DNA of 64,000 nucleotides from Aquanectria penicillioides (taxonomy: Eukaryota > Ascomycota > Sordariomycetes > Hypocreales > Nectriaceae): positions 4,154,001 to 4,218,000 of the forward strand of contig PYIU01000004.1 of assembly GCA_003415625.1 (NCBI GenBank). The letters run 5' to 3'. Below the pieces are notes generated by a model. The model saw nothing but the letters and a program-made list of their open reading frames with translations, was not told the DNA's origin and did no database searches. Shown piece after piece: positions 22,840 through 35,608 of this stretch. Made by a program: the position numbers and the translations under genes. How positions within the stretch are numbered: position 1 is the stretch's first letter; every line of letters begins with the position of its first letter.

Positions 22840-24944
22840 TTAATTCTCGCTCTTAGTGCTCTCCTTCACGCCGCCCTTAGCAGCGACCTCCTCATCTTCC
22901 TCGCCATCGGTCGACTTATTGTCGTCGATCTTCGAATCGTCGACCTTCTCGAGATCGATTGTCTTAAGGGCAAACATAACGAACAGCATGAGAGACAGGG
23001 AAACGGTTGCAGCAATTGCCAGGAGCTTCTGGGTCTCTCGATATGATCGGTCAATTGCAGCACGAACGGGAGTGCCCTTGGCGAACTTCTTGGCGACAAC
23101 CATGGACTTGTAGATGGCGGCGGCCTTGTCTTTTGCATTTTCGGGAAGATACTTGTCGAGCTTATTGGGGAGGACATGGTTCCAGATGGCACCGCTCACA
23201 CTATCCAATTGTCAGATGGTACGTAGACTGATGGGAAACTAAGATACTCACCTGGTTCCAACAGCACCACCAAAGTTCATGGCAGCATAGTAGACACCGG
23301 TAACAACGGCAACATCCTCTTTGGCGACCAATGCCTGGATTGAGACTTGGGCAGCCGTTTGGTAGAATGAACGGCCAACACCAACAAGGGTCTTTGCGGT
23401 AACCATGGAAGCTTCATTGGCTGTGGTTCCGTCCTTGTTAACAAAGTAGATCAGGAGACCTTGCCCAAGAACCATAAGAGGCACGCCGAGGTAGACGAAA
23501 ATCTGGGTACGCTTGGTATACTTCATGAGGATACCGACAAAGACGGAGCCAATCTGGAAGGCAACACGAAGGGCGTTACTGTATGTCCTGGTTAGCAAGC
23601 TGTATGTTTAGGACAAAGAGGGAATCTTACTCAATACGGGTGGCACGGCCTGGGCTGAATCCACCAGCAACCTGCAGATAACTGGGGAAGAAGATGGTGA
23701 ATACAGAGTAGTGGAAGAAGTCGAGCATGGACAAAACGCAGGCAGCAACGACAGTTCGCTCCTTGATCATTCGGAAGGGCATGAAGGGAACCTTGGCAAA
23801 CCTAGCGTCCCACAAGCAAAAGACGAAGAAAATGACAATTCCAACGACAAGCATGGCAATGTAGTTTGGCTTGTCCCAGCGGTCGCTGTTCTTTGAGCCA
23901 GTCATGGACAGTGGGATCAGAGCCAGGGCGAGACCGAGAGTAAGCAGAAATGCTCCCATGAGATCAAGATCAAACCAGATAATCTTTGCAAGACGCATGG
24001 CCTTGCTCTGATTCTGGTCTCCTTCACCCCAGAGGCTCTGTCTGCGGAAACCATTCTTGCGGGCACGCCTCTGCAGGACGTAGAGGGTAATAATGAGAGG
24101 CGCAGCGCAGAAGGGCATGATAATAGCCCACATTCCGTAACCCCATCGCCAGGTCGAGTGCTTGAGGACGCTATCTCCAACAATGGTTCCCAGGTAAAGC
24201 GTCGGGATAGAGGCGACGGATTCGGGGAGCGAGGCCCAAAGACCACGGTTGATCAGGCTGGTCGTATCGGCGATGAAAACTTGTTGCATAATGACGTATC
24301 CAGTGTCACCAATGGACTCGAGAACGGAACCAGCCTACGAGATACATTATCAGGGTTGTTGGCGTCAACCAACGCGCGGAGTAACTTACAAAATATGTGC
24401 CGATGTTCTGGCAGGCTGCGTACAACACCTGGGACAGAACGAAGAGGGCAATGGACGCGGTGACGCCTTCAGCTCGACCAAAGACCTAAATCACAAGAAT
24501 CAATATTGGACAACTTTTGATTAACACGAAGCGTTTGTTGGCTCAATGAGGCTTACGTTGGAAAACTTGGCCATGATGGGATAGGTAACGAGACCGATAA
24601 TTGTTCCCACCACATTGGCCGTCGTCAGCGCGGAATGCTTCTGGAATGCGCTGGTAGCGTAGGCATCGTAGTTCTTGGTCGTGTACTTGAGGAACTGAGT
24701 GACGAAAGTGGTCGCAAACAAACTGGGAGAGGCTGTGAGCACGAGTGCTGGCCGATTGTGGGAGCAAAATGGGGAAATCCTACCCAGAAAAAGCAATAAT
24801 CAAATCCTTTCGGGACCAGGAATCTCGCAGGATTTCCGAGTTGTCTGGGACATGGTGGTGGCCCTCGTTCTTTGCCTGCTCAACGTCGCCGGAGCTGCGA
24901 GGATTCGAGGCCTCGGGGCTGGTGCTGGGAGCTGCCGCCGTCAT
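22840..24944 (-). CDS. siderophore-iron transporter (SIT/MirB family, MFS)
   Basis: Six exons (24944-24784, 24722-24557, 24485-24390, 24334-23631, 23578-23252, 23200-22840) with introns 24783-24723, 24556-24486, 24389-24335, 23630-23579 and 23251-23201 give 604 residues with about 14 predicted membrane helices. Family signatures: TTKNYDAYATSAFQKHS, TANVVGTIIGLVTYPIMAKF, YVIMQQVFIADTTSLINRG, LWASLPESVASIPTLYLG, STWRWGYGMWAI, LDFFHYSVFTIFFPSYLQV and VGRSFYQTAAQVSIQALV. These proton symporters take up ferric siderophores across the plasma membrane. The ATG at 24944 is the first true in-frame ATG. An SREA-type GATA site lies about 290 bp upstream. The C-terminal tail is acidic and lysine-rich. 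The siderophore taken up is not predictable. Confidence 0.92.
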
Positions 24945-27252
24945 TATGGGGTGCTTTTCGCCTTTCCTGTTTGTACTGGTGCTACTTGATGGACTAAAAC
25001 TCTGGCAAAGCCAAAAAGAACTCGACACTCCCTTCCAAAGACGGCCAGAGATAGGCTGTGTTTATATCCATTGCCCGGCCGTGAGGGCAACCTCGACGAC
25101 ACGGCGCCAATTCCGCACCTCCCACGGCACCCACAACACGAAGAGCAGCATCCGAGATCGGTTACGGGCGTCATACCACCCTGGGTGAGAATCCTTCGGC
25201 GCCCAGAGGCTACAAAAGGTGATCTAATCTTATCTGATCCGCATCAACTGGTTCGTCGGCGTGGACCCTGCTCGCCGTCCGGCGTATCGCGGTCCAGCGA
25301 ACTTGCTCCGTTGCGGGGCTTCATGCTTGCTCGCCAAGACGCCGTCGGAGCACTCTGGTGACACGCGTAGCAAAAGGCCACATGGTCCACATCAGGTGCT
25401 GTGGGCTGACTTTGCAACCGCTTCGCTGGGACTAAGGGCTTGGCCGTGTGGGAAAAACCGTGATCGACACAAAGTGCCTCACGATGCGTGAGTTGAAGGC
25501 CAGGCAAGCCGAGAGTTTGCTACCCGACTTGGGTGTAGGCCGGCGGCCGTGACATGCGGTCTCTACACGGCTTCGACTCGGATTGCTTGGACTCTCCTCT
25601 CGGCAATAACATGTCATGTCACCCACCCACTCTCAGTCCCACTTGAGATTCTTGAAGGCCCGTGTCTCATGGTCTGTGTCTTACTGCTTGGCAGCCCAAC
25701 TGGTGTTCGCCAAACTGACTTTGATGCATTTTTCTTCTGGATGCCAAGCCAAAACGGTCCGGGGATGTGGCGGCGTCCGGCGCCAAACATCAACTCCGGG
25801 CGGGAAAATGATGAAGAAGAAGCCCACCTTGTGGAAGACGCTCTCACGGACTGGGGTTTTCCCAGACTAGACTCCACCAGGACAAGGCCAATCCCGAGTC
25901 CGGAATAAGACTCACCAGGTTTGTCAAGATGGATCCGAGACCCCACGATCATATTACCGGCGCTGCAAGTTTTTCTCTTGGGGGGGAGCCGTCAAGAGAC
26001 GGCAAAATTTTCGGTTGATTTCGATGAATGGCATCAGCATGTGAGTCTGGAGCGTGGAATATGAGGAAATCTGTCCACCATCACGGTTCAAATGGGGCCA
26101 TGAAAATTTTTGGCTTGACGGAAACATTCTAAAATTATTCTCTCTCTTTTTCTCCTAGTCGTCGGAAATAACCCACAATGCTACCCAGGGGGGGCCTTTC
26201 GTAGCGAGGTGATCTTCTTCAGGATCTGCCTGCGCGATGAGAGTTTGTTGCCCACAGCGGCACATCCACGAGGATCATCCCCACTTGACATCAGAAGGAT
26301 CCGGTCCATATTCTCCCACTGTCCGGAACCCCCTGGCCAGCGTGCCCACATGCTTTGCAAACGTTCCGGTGAAATCAATCATGGCCTCATGATTGATTGG
26401 CGGCCGCCAGAAGGCGACCAGGGCGAGCCATAATGACTCGACCCCGGCAGGCGTGGGGACTCTGAGGAACTCTGAGCGCTCGCCGCTCGGTAAATTGCAA
26501 CACCAAGCAAAAATCAAGGACGGGAGGTTCGTCATCAGCATCACACCTGAAACTGTTCGCGCCAGCCATACAACCGTGATCACTTACCCTATCGAGAGAG
26601 TGGGCTGTTCTCCTACGTAACTAGCATCTTGGGGCTCCATAAAGGCCAAGACGACTACTACTATACTACGCACGTAGGAAGAAGCAGCCATGTCTTACAG
26701 GGCTGACCTTGGTTAGCAGTTCTTGGTAGAATGGATGGGGCCTCCACGTGGAAGACGCGTCCGTGGCTTGGGGCCGAAGCCAAGTTCCAGCGTGCCATAG
26801 GAAGGCTTCGATATTGCTGACACCCGCTTCGAGCACATTTTTCTAGCCGTATTTCGGCCGTGCCATTACTATATGCGGTTCGTTGCTCGCATGAATTCCG
26901 GATTCCGAAGTAGTCCGAAATACGGTGTGATCTTGACTCGGGCCCTTGATCCTAGCCTGGTCAGAAAAACTTACGTCGCCTACCCTACTTATTTTCGTAG
27001 CTTAAATGCTGAGCTTAACCATAAGCATCTTGGCATATTCTTTCTGCCAAGGTGTCGACTCCAGGATTATATAAAAATTTTGTTTGATCAGTGCGAATTT
27101 CTTTCGCATTAATTGATGCGCTATGTAGTTCTTATATACACAAATATATTTGTTCTCGTTCCATCTTATAGCCCCTCTACCATTCGGTGCCCATTCTTTT
27201 TGTAATCTCTCGTCTAATCAAATGTTTACTTTTAAACACCATTGCTCTAATA
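24945..27252. other. 2.3 kb intergenic region including siderophore transporter promoter
   Basis: Moderately GC-rich part (25000-26600) with overlapping open frames on both strands, none protein-like. The half near 25000 is the transporter promoter. From about 26850 on it is AT-rich 3' flank of the next transporter. Confidence 0.4.
25230..25238 (-). promoter_or_regulatory. SREA/Fep1-type iron-regulatory GATA site
   Basis: The minus strand reads ATCAGATAA, an exact match to the ATCWGATAA consensus of fungal iron-repressor GATA factors, about 290 bp before the ATG of the siderophore transporter. Iron repression of this gene is expected from family knowledge. Confidence 0.6.
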
Positions 27253-29115
27253 TCATAGGTTGTCTGGGCACTTGGCACGGATCTTGGCGCCCCAAAAACG
27301 AAAGACGACGGGCACTGGTACTAAAACAAGGGCGATAAATGCCAAGATGCTGTTCCCCCATCCCAAGCCAATCTTGTCGTACATTGAGAGTCCCGCAAGG
27401 GGAAGCATTGCGCCAGCAATTGATCGGAGAACGGTGACTGCGGCGACCACGGACGCGGCATAGGACACGTAAGCGTCGATGAGGTAGATTTGGAGACACA
27501 TCTATCATGCCATTAGTTTCTCGTCTACGAGTCCGAACGAATGTCCTTACCATAATACCCATGAGGGCAAAACAGAAAAACGCAACGCCAATCATGGGCA
27601 CAATCCAATGCGTGTTATTCTCTGCCGACCAGCCGTACCAAAACAGGGAAGCGACGATGATGATACCGTTAGGGAGGGTCAACCAGATCGGGAGTCTGTC
27701 TTCTGGCACTGTCGTTCCAGTTGTTGCCAGCTTCTTCTTAATGATTACATCTGCGATGCCGCCGAACAGAATGGTACCGATCAACATGCCCACACCAGTG
27801 GGAACGTACGACAAGCCGATGGTGCCGGTGCCAAAGCCGTACTGCTGGGCGAAGACAAAGGTAAATGTGCTGAACATGAGGTAAAGAACTCCGTAAACGA
27901 CAGCAATGTAGATAGACACGATCAACACTGGCGGTTGGGTAAATAGCATCTTCATGGGGCGGACGATGGCATGCTCGAATCGCTTCTTGTGGGACATTTT
28001 CTTATCCTCCAGGATAGAGTAGAGGTCTTGGTTGCCGGTTTCCTTTCTCAGCCGGTCGGTCTTCGACTGGAGAAGCACAGGGGCATAGGTTTCGGTAACG
28101 AGAACGTAGCATAGAATTGAAATGGCGCCAGCCTAAACATCTATATCAGCACGACGTTGATGAAGAACAGTTGAATGTCAAAACACTTACAGCAATGGCA
28201 ATGACCCAGAACACCCACCTCCAGCCAATGGCTTCAACCATGTAGCCTCCAGCCACGGGTCCAATGCAAGGCCCAAGCAACGGACCCATGGCCCAGACTG
28301 CCATGGCCTTGCCTCGCTGCTCGATGGGGAACATGTCAGAAACGGATCCGCTGCCATTTGTGATTGGCGTTGAGCCAGAGAATCCCATCAGGAACCGGAA
28401 GACGATAATCATGCCCATGTTTTTGCTGAGGGCAGTCGCTACGGTGAAGATGATGAAGAGGACGTTGGCAACGTTGAAGCAGATGGCTCGGCCGTAGATC
28501 TCGCTGAGAGGCGCGGCGAGGAGAGGACCGAAAGCAAAACCGAGAACGTAGACCGAGACGACAAATGTTGCCAGGTTAGCATTAGACGACTTGAACTCGA
28601 CCATAATATCTGGTACACCGGGGGCGAACATGGAGGAGCCCTATTCGTGGGTTAGTTGGCGTATAGTTTGGCACGTATGTATTGAGCAACCGACCAGAGG
28701 ACTATCGGGATTGGTTAGCAAGCGGTTGTGGCAACGGTAGGTGACAAAAATACTCGTGCATGATACACGCAAGTGCAGGTGATGAGATAAGCAATAAGCA
28801 GAGGACAAAGAAGATGGTTACTCACGTCAACAAGGTCATCAAAGACAGAGCAAGAATGTTGGACCACTTCTTTCTCGCTGGCCAGTTCATGGGGTTCTTG
28901 GGATCATCAGGGCCATCCCAGCCCACGGCGTTTGGGTCGTCATGTTGGGCAGAGCTTGAAGCTTCTATTTCCTTTTCCCCATCTGGCTGTGCTGCCTCTT
29001 CGTCTGTCACCCTTGGTCGGCCAACACTGTCACCACTGGCGTTGGAAGGCGTCAAAGTACGTTGGCTCTCCGGACGGAGTTCCCCAACCTGGATTTCCTT
29101 TTCGACTTCGGCCAT
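27253..29115 (-). CDS. MFS drug:H+ antiporter (DHA1 type)
   Basis: Five exons (29115-28826, 28701-28695, 28640-28191, 28132-27551, 27501-27253) give 525 residues. Exon 2 is only seven bases and encodes the join LTPLGSSMFAPGV; introns 28825-28702 and 28694-28641 flank it. Further introns are 28190-28133 and 27550-27502. Features: a hydrophilic, acidic N-terminus ending DDPKNPMNWPARKKW, then helices with VSVYVLGFAFGPLLAAPLSEIYGR, the RFLMGFSGSTPITNGSGSVSDMF region, GPLLGPCIGPVAGGYMVE and GWRWVFW, and the central loop before PPVLIVSIYIAVVYG. This is the 12-helix family that exports fungicides and secondary metabolites. The substrate is unknown, and no biosynthetic gene is adjacent. Confidence 0.9.
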
Positions 29116-31333
29116 GGTGTGTCTGGTTATCGGAGGAGGAGATTCGGAGTTGATGAAGGGATTTTTTTTTCTCTCTCAGCCCGACATCTACAAACAGGCA
29201 AAAAGCGACATGGGGCGAGTATTTAAAAGGGAGACAGCAATGCTACTGAAGTGTGGATGGCACCACCCCGTAAGCCATAAGCAGGGCCAACAGAGAGGCA
29301 CGGCGGCCAGACATGGTTCATTATGAGCGCTACGGGGTGGAAATTGGAGAAGCCGATGCCAAAATTGTGTCTTTGGTCTTTTTTGCGGGCCATCGGGCCC
29401 CTTTGGCTGTCCGAGACATGAAATCGCCCTGAATCCATCGAGTCTGGACGAGGCCGTGACAGATTTTGTGCAAATCTGGGCCGGAAGACGCAGTTGCCGG
29501 TGCATTTTATGCAAATGGCTCGACCCATGCGACCACATCGCGCTAACGGGCCCGCTTTTCATAATCGCGAAAGCGAAACCGAGCACTACCCTAGACCATC
29601 TGATCTTAGCGAGACAACACATGACGCTATTGGGGATGGTGTTAACTGCATGGCGGATCCTATCTCCGGGGTTAGGTTAGGGTGTGAAGGACGTGGCAAA
29701 TCTCATCTCGAGGAGCATTGTTACGTGTTCGTGGAGGGTGAAGAAATAGCCTAAATGCGTTGGGATAGCTTCCCTCGTCCGCCATCTCTTGGGATCTGGG
29801 GGGACCAAGATCTAGAGGCTCTGGTTCATCGGAGAGATGTGGATGTGTGGATCGGTCCAGTGATAAACATTGTCGACCGGTGCAATTTAGTCCACAGGCT
29901 AACGGCTCCACGTGTGCGCCAATCCTGAGAAGACGAGTTTCAAATGTTAATTTTCGTATTTTGTCGAAAAATAGAATCCTGGGAACGGTAGCTATCCAAT
30001 TCGGGGTTGCCGAGGTTGGCTCCATGGCGCGGGGCGTTACGCGTCCCGGCCGAGTGCCCGCATGGATGGATGAGATTCCGGAGAAGCTGTAGGGGTACCG
30101 TACCTGTGTTTTAACAAATATGTCACATTCACTTCCGGTTCATTTCTAGAAACACCCCGCGTACCTATTGGCTGGGAAACGGCGGCAATGAATGAATAAA
30201 AGTAATGAAGAGTATGACAACTATTCATTTATCAGTACAGCGTAATTTGATCTATGTTTAATGATAAGAACTGACATATCTTTCCATAGTCTGGTCTCTG
30301 AGTTCTGCGATGGGAACAAGAAAACCCCTCTCCTGCAAAAGAAGCTTAAAAAAATTGAACCAATATACTGAGTTACACAAAATGGCACAGGGTATTTGAG
30401 CATTTCTTTATTATCAGATGCAATTGGTACACAAAGATTTAGCCACCCTTCGCTGTGAAAAAAAGCTGGTCGGTCTCAAGGCCTGAACAAACGTCCCTAA
30501 CGCACATTTTTTTCAGCCGTCTTGAAGTCCTATTTAGGTACTTTCATTTGATAAATTCAGCTTGAAAATTTTTGCCTATTTGCTTTGGTGATGTGATCCA
30601 GTTTGCTATTTCTCAGCCATGTATGTATTCATCCACTTCTCTACATTTTCTCCTGATGGTCTGTTCCTGCCGCTTCTGACCGCCTAGCGGCCTCGGTTAT
30701 GATTCTCGTCACCACTATCATCACTTTCATTGTCAAGAGGGGTGTAAGGATATAGCGCTGGTGCTGAACGTGCGGCGACCAGGGCGCCTTATATACAGTT
30801 GTGTGGCACAATTCCGGCACCTTGTGCCTGAATTGCTTGATCTTTTGGTCTATTGGTCTAGTGGGCATGCCACCCGTTCTCGTCACAAGGGGTGAATATA
30901 TTTCTCAGGAGTTATTCCTGGGTTTTAATATTGAACAAACAGTGATAGAAAACAATGAACTGAATTATATCGGTGAATATTAGAGAAATCATTGATACAA
31001 CTACAAAAGTATTGTACGCATACCGACTATTTCTAGGTACTAGGATATGGAGATGGAATTTATTCAATAATATACGAAACGACATCATGCAAGTGCTAAA
31101 TGGTTAGTAAAGCATATTAATAAATAGAAAAGAATAGATTCTAACTAGTATAGAGTAGACATTTACTTATACAACTCTCTAGACAATTGCACACGTAGAA
31201 GATAAAGAGTTTTAGAGCCAGGTCTGGCATATACCAAATCTTGAAAAGTATACTTCTATCCCGTAGATACTTAAATGCTATCTAAATTAATCGATGGGGT
31301 CTACCCAGTCCTTCTTTCTTGTCTTCTATGCAG
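29116..31333. other. long intergenic region
   Basis: 2.2 kb without a recognisable gene; short ORFs on both strands look random. AT content rises towards 31 kb. Confidence 0.45.
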
Positions 31334-31564
31334 TTAAATACACCGTTCTCCCAAAGCTGGAGCTTCCATGTCATTAGACGACAATGTTGTAAAAGCACAT
31401 TTCCCAACACCACCTGTTATACGAACGACACCCCACTCCACTGGCATGAGATATCCGTCCTCTCGATCATCAATCAAGCCGTGACATGCTGAGCTGATTT
31501 CCATACTATTTGTTGCAACCATTCTCATTGTGCCATTGTGTTCAAAAACAAAAGCCCAGTCCAA
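31334..31564 (-). CDS. hypothetical protein, C-terminal exon
   Basis: An open minus-strand frame whose composition looks coding (DWAFVFEHNGTMRMV, ISSACHGLIDDREDGYLMP, VEWGVVRITGGVGKCAF). It may be the last exon of a gene that continues upstream (towards 31900) after an intron ending in a tag at about 31600. A short hydrophobic segment can be read upstream in another frame. No family is assigned. It may be a decaying fragment. Confidence 0.35.
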   Translation of the reverse strand: MDWAFVFEHNGTMRMVATNSMEISSACHGLIDDREDGYLMPVEWGVVRITGGVGKCAFTTLSSNDMEAPALGERCI

Positions 31565-33540
31565 TAATGACGAGAAGTAGAATCAAAGCTCCCAATATTG
31601 CTAAGATGTACATTTAGTAATTAAGCAGAGTTGAACCGAGTAGGCGAGGACTTACTCGCAATAATAGCAGCAGGGCTATAACTACATGTCGAAAAAGAGC
31701 CCTTCTTGTCCTCTGCTCCGTTGGGAAAAGAAGCAGTAATTCTCTCTACGAATATGCTCCGACCTAAGAAAAAAATGCATGAGACCTGATCCGGTATAAA
31801 GGGGTACCCCGAGTCTTAGAGGTAACGAGATAAAATAGTTGATGTAGCTCGGACTGGCTCGGTGCTCGTCCCAACCTGGATCTCCTTTCTGCCGGTTCGC
31901 TGCCAGAGACATGTTGAACTGAACGCTAGGATGGATCATAGGGCAATCCTTTTCCAGCCCATATATCTCACGTTCTTCAAATTGGGCACTCCAATATCTA
32001 ACTACTTGCCCTTGGCATGGGCATCATCGATATTCTTTCTGGCAGGGCTTGTAGCTGCATACAATGCTTACTGGCACTCAGCATACCAGTGCCAATGAGA
32101 TTGGTGTATCGATTTAAGTACCTGACTGTGTCGCAATCACCTTGATAGATTAGCCTACACCATCCTCATGATCATAGCGACGTATGGAAAGGATGGTGAG
32201 GGAGAGGTTTGGCACCAAAATAGCACTGAAGAATTCAATCTGAACCATAAGAACATGATGACGCCGGGAGAGCCAGACTTTTTCTTGTCGCCAATCGATA
32301 AATTGGCAGCTCTCGTTGGCTTAGCACACAAAAACGTGGAGGATATCACGCACGCTATTGGTTGAAATACTTAGATGGAAGCTACTGTTAGCATACTTCA
32401 CTTGTAGGTGTAGCTTGAATCACTATCAAACCTTTGATGCTGGGATACCAAGGTAATCCTTATGTGGCTGCCAGGACAGCGACACGATTACGGTTCACTA
32501 CTGGACCACTTGAGTTTTAGGACTCTCTGAAATTTAAAATGAATTGCACTGATGGGAGTGATAAACACACGATGTATTGATACGCAGCTTCTTGGTCCAT
32601 AGGCCTGAAGAGCAACTCACCTGATGTAAATCTGATCCATAATTCCTTCTGCGGCTTCCCGCCAACTAAGAAGACCTAGAGCGTACTTGGCGAATGCTAG
32701 GTTGATTCTCGCCACACATATTTGAGCAAGTTCGAGATTTAGAAATGTGTATCTCTCAAATCGGTAGTATAAAGATATTGCCAATACTTTTCACATGTGT
32801 GGGTTGTATCGTTGAAGCACTATTTTCTTAGAATGTAGTTATGTTGAATGATATACCCCATACAGCCGATCCGCGTGTGACAAAAAGATAATTGAATTGG
32901 GAATGATGAGCAACGCTGTTGAGCTGGATAGCACGTATCCTCAACACCTGATATTCAGTGGGTGATTTAGCGGCGATACCAACGGTAACCTGCCCACTAG
33001 TTACATCTCTCCTCGTCTACGAGGTACCTTCGTGTTTCCGCAGCAGGGAAACCCATGGCATAGCCGAATGCCAAGGGCCTATTGATTAGCGCCAAGTGAG
33101 ACCCGGCACGGCCCGTGAGCCAAATGCTGCGTCGTCGCCCCACCAACGCCAGATCCCAAATCAGGACGGATTTCGAGCTCCTGGCACCCGACGTAGGCGA
33201 GCTGAGCTGAAATGGATTTACGGCGCTGGAAAAAAAAATAGAAATAAGGTTAAAATAAGAACTTGGGTTACATGAAATCCATTAAAGTCCTACACGTTGG
33301 GGCTTGGCGCGTCGTCACGCTGCAGGCGTAGTTCGGTTCATCTGCCGCCCGTCCGGCAGAAAGCACCAATAGCACAACAACATTGGACCAGCAAGAGCTC
33401 CCTATATCGGACCATGAGCCACCAAGAAATATTCCGGTGGGGAGGCTAAAATAAATAAAAACATTTAACCGAATCCTACCCCTCTCTACCCACTATCCCG
33501 CTTGTTCCGTCTTCATCCAGGGACTCTCACCTGATCGACA
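31565..33540. other. intergenic region
   Basis: About 2 kb with no clear gene. Short open frames at 31682-31939 (minus) and 31862-32098 (plus) overlap on opposite strands and cannot both be real. The last 300 bp are the methyltransferase promoter. Confidence 0.4.
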
Positions 33541-35037
33541 ATGGCAGAACCGACAGCACAGCATCACATCGAAGTCGATGACACTGTGAGGCGCCGAATT
33601 ATTTGTGCATGGGTTCAGAGTACTAACGGATCGAGTAACAGCGATCGGTGGCTGAAGACGATTCCACCATCGACAAGGAGTTGTACGCACATCCCCGCCC
33701 CTCACCTCATCACCACTTTATCACTCATCCGATCGGCGTTTAGATCTACATACACTGCATCTTTGACCTCCAGCGTTGTTGACTATCCCTACGAACATGG
33801 ACGGCGATATCATGCCTTCCGTGGAGGCTGTATGGACCATGGGCTTAGTGGCTCTGATTTTGCAATACTGACAAATCCTTAGCCTACATCCTACCAAACG
33901 ATGAGGTATGTCCTCGATATGGGACTGGTCCGGAACTCGCTAATGAAGATACGTAACGACAGAAAGAGATGGATCGACTCGACTTGAACCACGCCCTGAT
34001 GACCAAAGTTATCGGTGACAAGCTGTATCTCGCCCCAATCGACGAAACGAGAGTTAACCGAGTTCTTGACATCGGCACCGGAACAGGTCTTTGTACGTTG
34101 AAGAAGGAATTTGAACTGAAATATTTTAACCATGGGCTTTTTTTACAGGGGCTATCGAAATGGGTGACTCTCACCCACAAGCTGACGTACGCAGACTCTT
34201 GCGCATGTGACTGACGTTGTCTGATTCAAACCACTTGCAGGTTTTGGGTAACGATCTGAGCCCAATCCAACCAACATGGTGCGTCGAATTATATAAGCTC
34301 AAGGGTTAGGTTTTTGATTGTTCTTTGATCTAGGGTCCCGCCGAATGTCAAATTTGAAGTCGATGACGTGGAAAGCGAGTGGATGTCTGATGCTCCTTTC
34401 GACTTCATCTTCTGCAGATACATGACGTGCTGTATTCTGGACTGGCCCAAGCTGACCAAAAATGTGTTCGAGTTGAGTTTTACCCGAGAGAAGCCACTGG
34501 ATGCACCTCTCTAATGACTGATTCGATACAGCAATCTCACACCGGGTGGTTGGGCCGAGTTTCAAGACTACGACTTGCAGTACTATTCCGATGACGGAAC
34601 TTTGAAAGAAGACCACAGCACTCTTATCTGGATCAACACCTTGCTCGATGCTGCACGCCAACTGAAGCGCGAGCCTTGCCCCGGACCTCGACAGGCGCAG
34701 TGGGTGCAAGACGCCGGATTCCGGAACGTCAAGCACCAAACCTTCAAGATCCCGATCGGGCCATGGGCCAAGGATCCGAGAATGAAGGATATTGGAATGT
34801 GCAACCTGGCGCAGACGCTCAACGGGCTGGAGGGCTTCTCGCTGCGGCTTTTCTGCGGAGTGCTTCAATGGTCTAACGAGGAAGTCTTGGCGCTCTTGGC
34901 CAAGGTCAGGAACGAAATGAAGCGTGGGGATATCCACATGATTTTCAACTTGTAAGATCATCCATTACTGTTGAAGGTCCAAGCTTGGTCTGCTAACTTG
35001 GCCATACAGCCATGTCACCTACGGACAAAAGCCGTAA
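33541..35037 (+). CDS. LaeA-like class I SAM methyltransferase
   Basis: Ten short exons (33541-33585, 33642-33682, 33744-33829, 33883-33905, 33963-34092, 34149-34186, 34241-34278, 34334-34471, 34532-34951, 35010-35037) give 328 residues. The SAM-binding motif I reads VLDIGTGTGLWAIEM across an intron; [22 protein letters not shown] is the acidic loop, and FDFIFCRYM, NLTPGGWAEFQDYD and the terminal HVTYGQKP are hallmarks of the large fungal LaeA-like family. The N-terminal VVDYPYEHGRRYHAF is also typical. LaeA itself is a nuclear regulator of secondary metabolism, but this large family also holds enzymes of unknown target. No metabolite cluster surrounds it here, so a specific role is not claimed. 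Confidence 0.9.
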
Positions 35038-35608
35038 GTCCCGGGCATTCGAAACGGTAAATTGTGAGATCTAACTGCAAGATAGCGGGGGAGCGGAGGA
35101 AAATTAGCTACTGTCATCACGACATGCTTGAGATACGCCGATGATGAAAATAGTGTTGAATAGACTGCAAGCTCATGACTCATTTCAAATGGACTGGAAT
35201 ATTGCTCGCTAGTATTAGTGTTCCCGGATTCGCACCGATCTGTCAACTGAGCCATGGTTTCGTAATATTTTCATTGATCTAAGGCTGTTCTAAGTCACTT
35301 AAATTATCCAGAAGACACCATGACCCATGACGAGACATCGGGATCATCGTTGCTGGGTTGTCTCATGAACAAGTCCACGACGACTTTCAGCATCTTGACA
35401 TCGGGCTCTGAAATGGTACTGTGGGCTTACAATCTCTCAAGTCGCTACTTGCACGGTTGGTTGCCAATAGAAGTCTCGTGATGGCCTCAGACTTGTTGAA
35501 AATTGCCCGCCAGAGAGGCGTTCAACCTCTAATATCCCTTGCATCAACGTCCACGCCTGGTGCATCCATTAACTCTCTTACCGTATCTTCATGGCTGTTT
35601 GCCGTCGC
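35038..35608. other. intergenic with a tRNA-like remnant
   Basis: No gene. On the minus strand at 35257-35221 an A-box-like TGGCTCAGTTG is followed after a few bases by a B-box-like GGTGCGAATCC; the whole anticodon arm is missing, so it is at most a tRNA-derived remnant. Confidence 0.3.

Noticed and set aside
25071..25908. Overlapping ORFs in the siderophore transporter promoter region
   Set aside because: Open on both strands because of base composition; no motifs, no splice-consistent gene model.
35221..35257. tRNA-like A-box and B-box pair
   Set aside because: Only a few bases between the boxes; the anticodon arm is missing, so not a functional tRNA.
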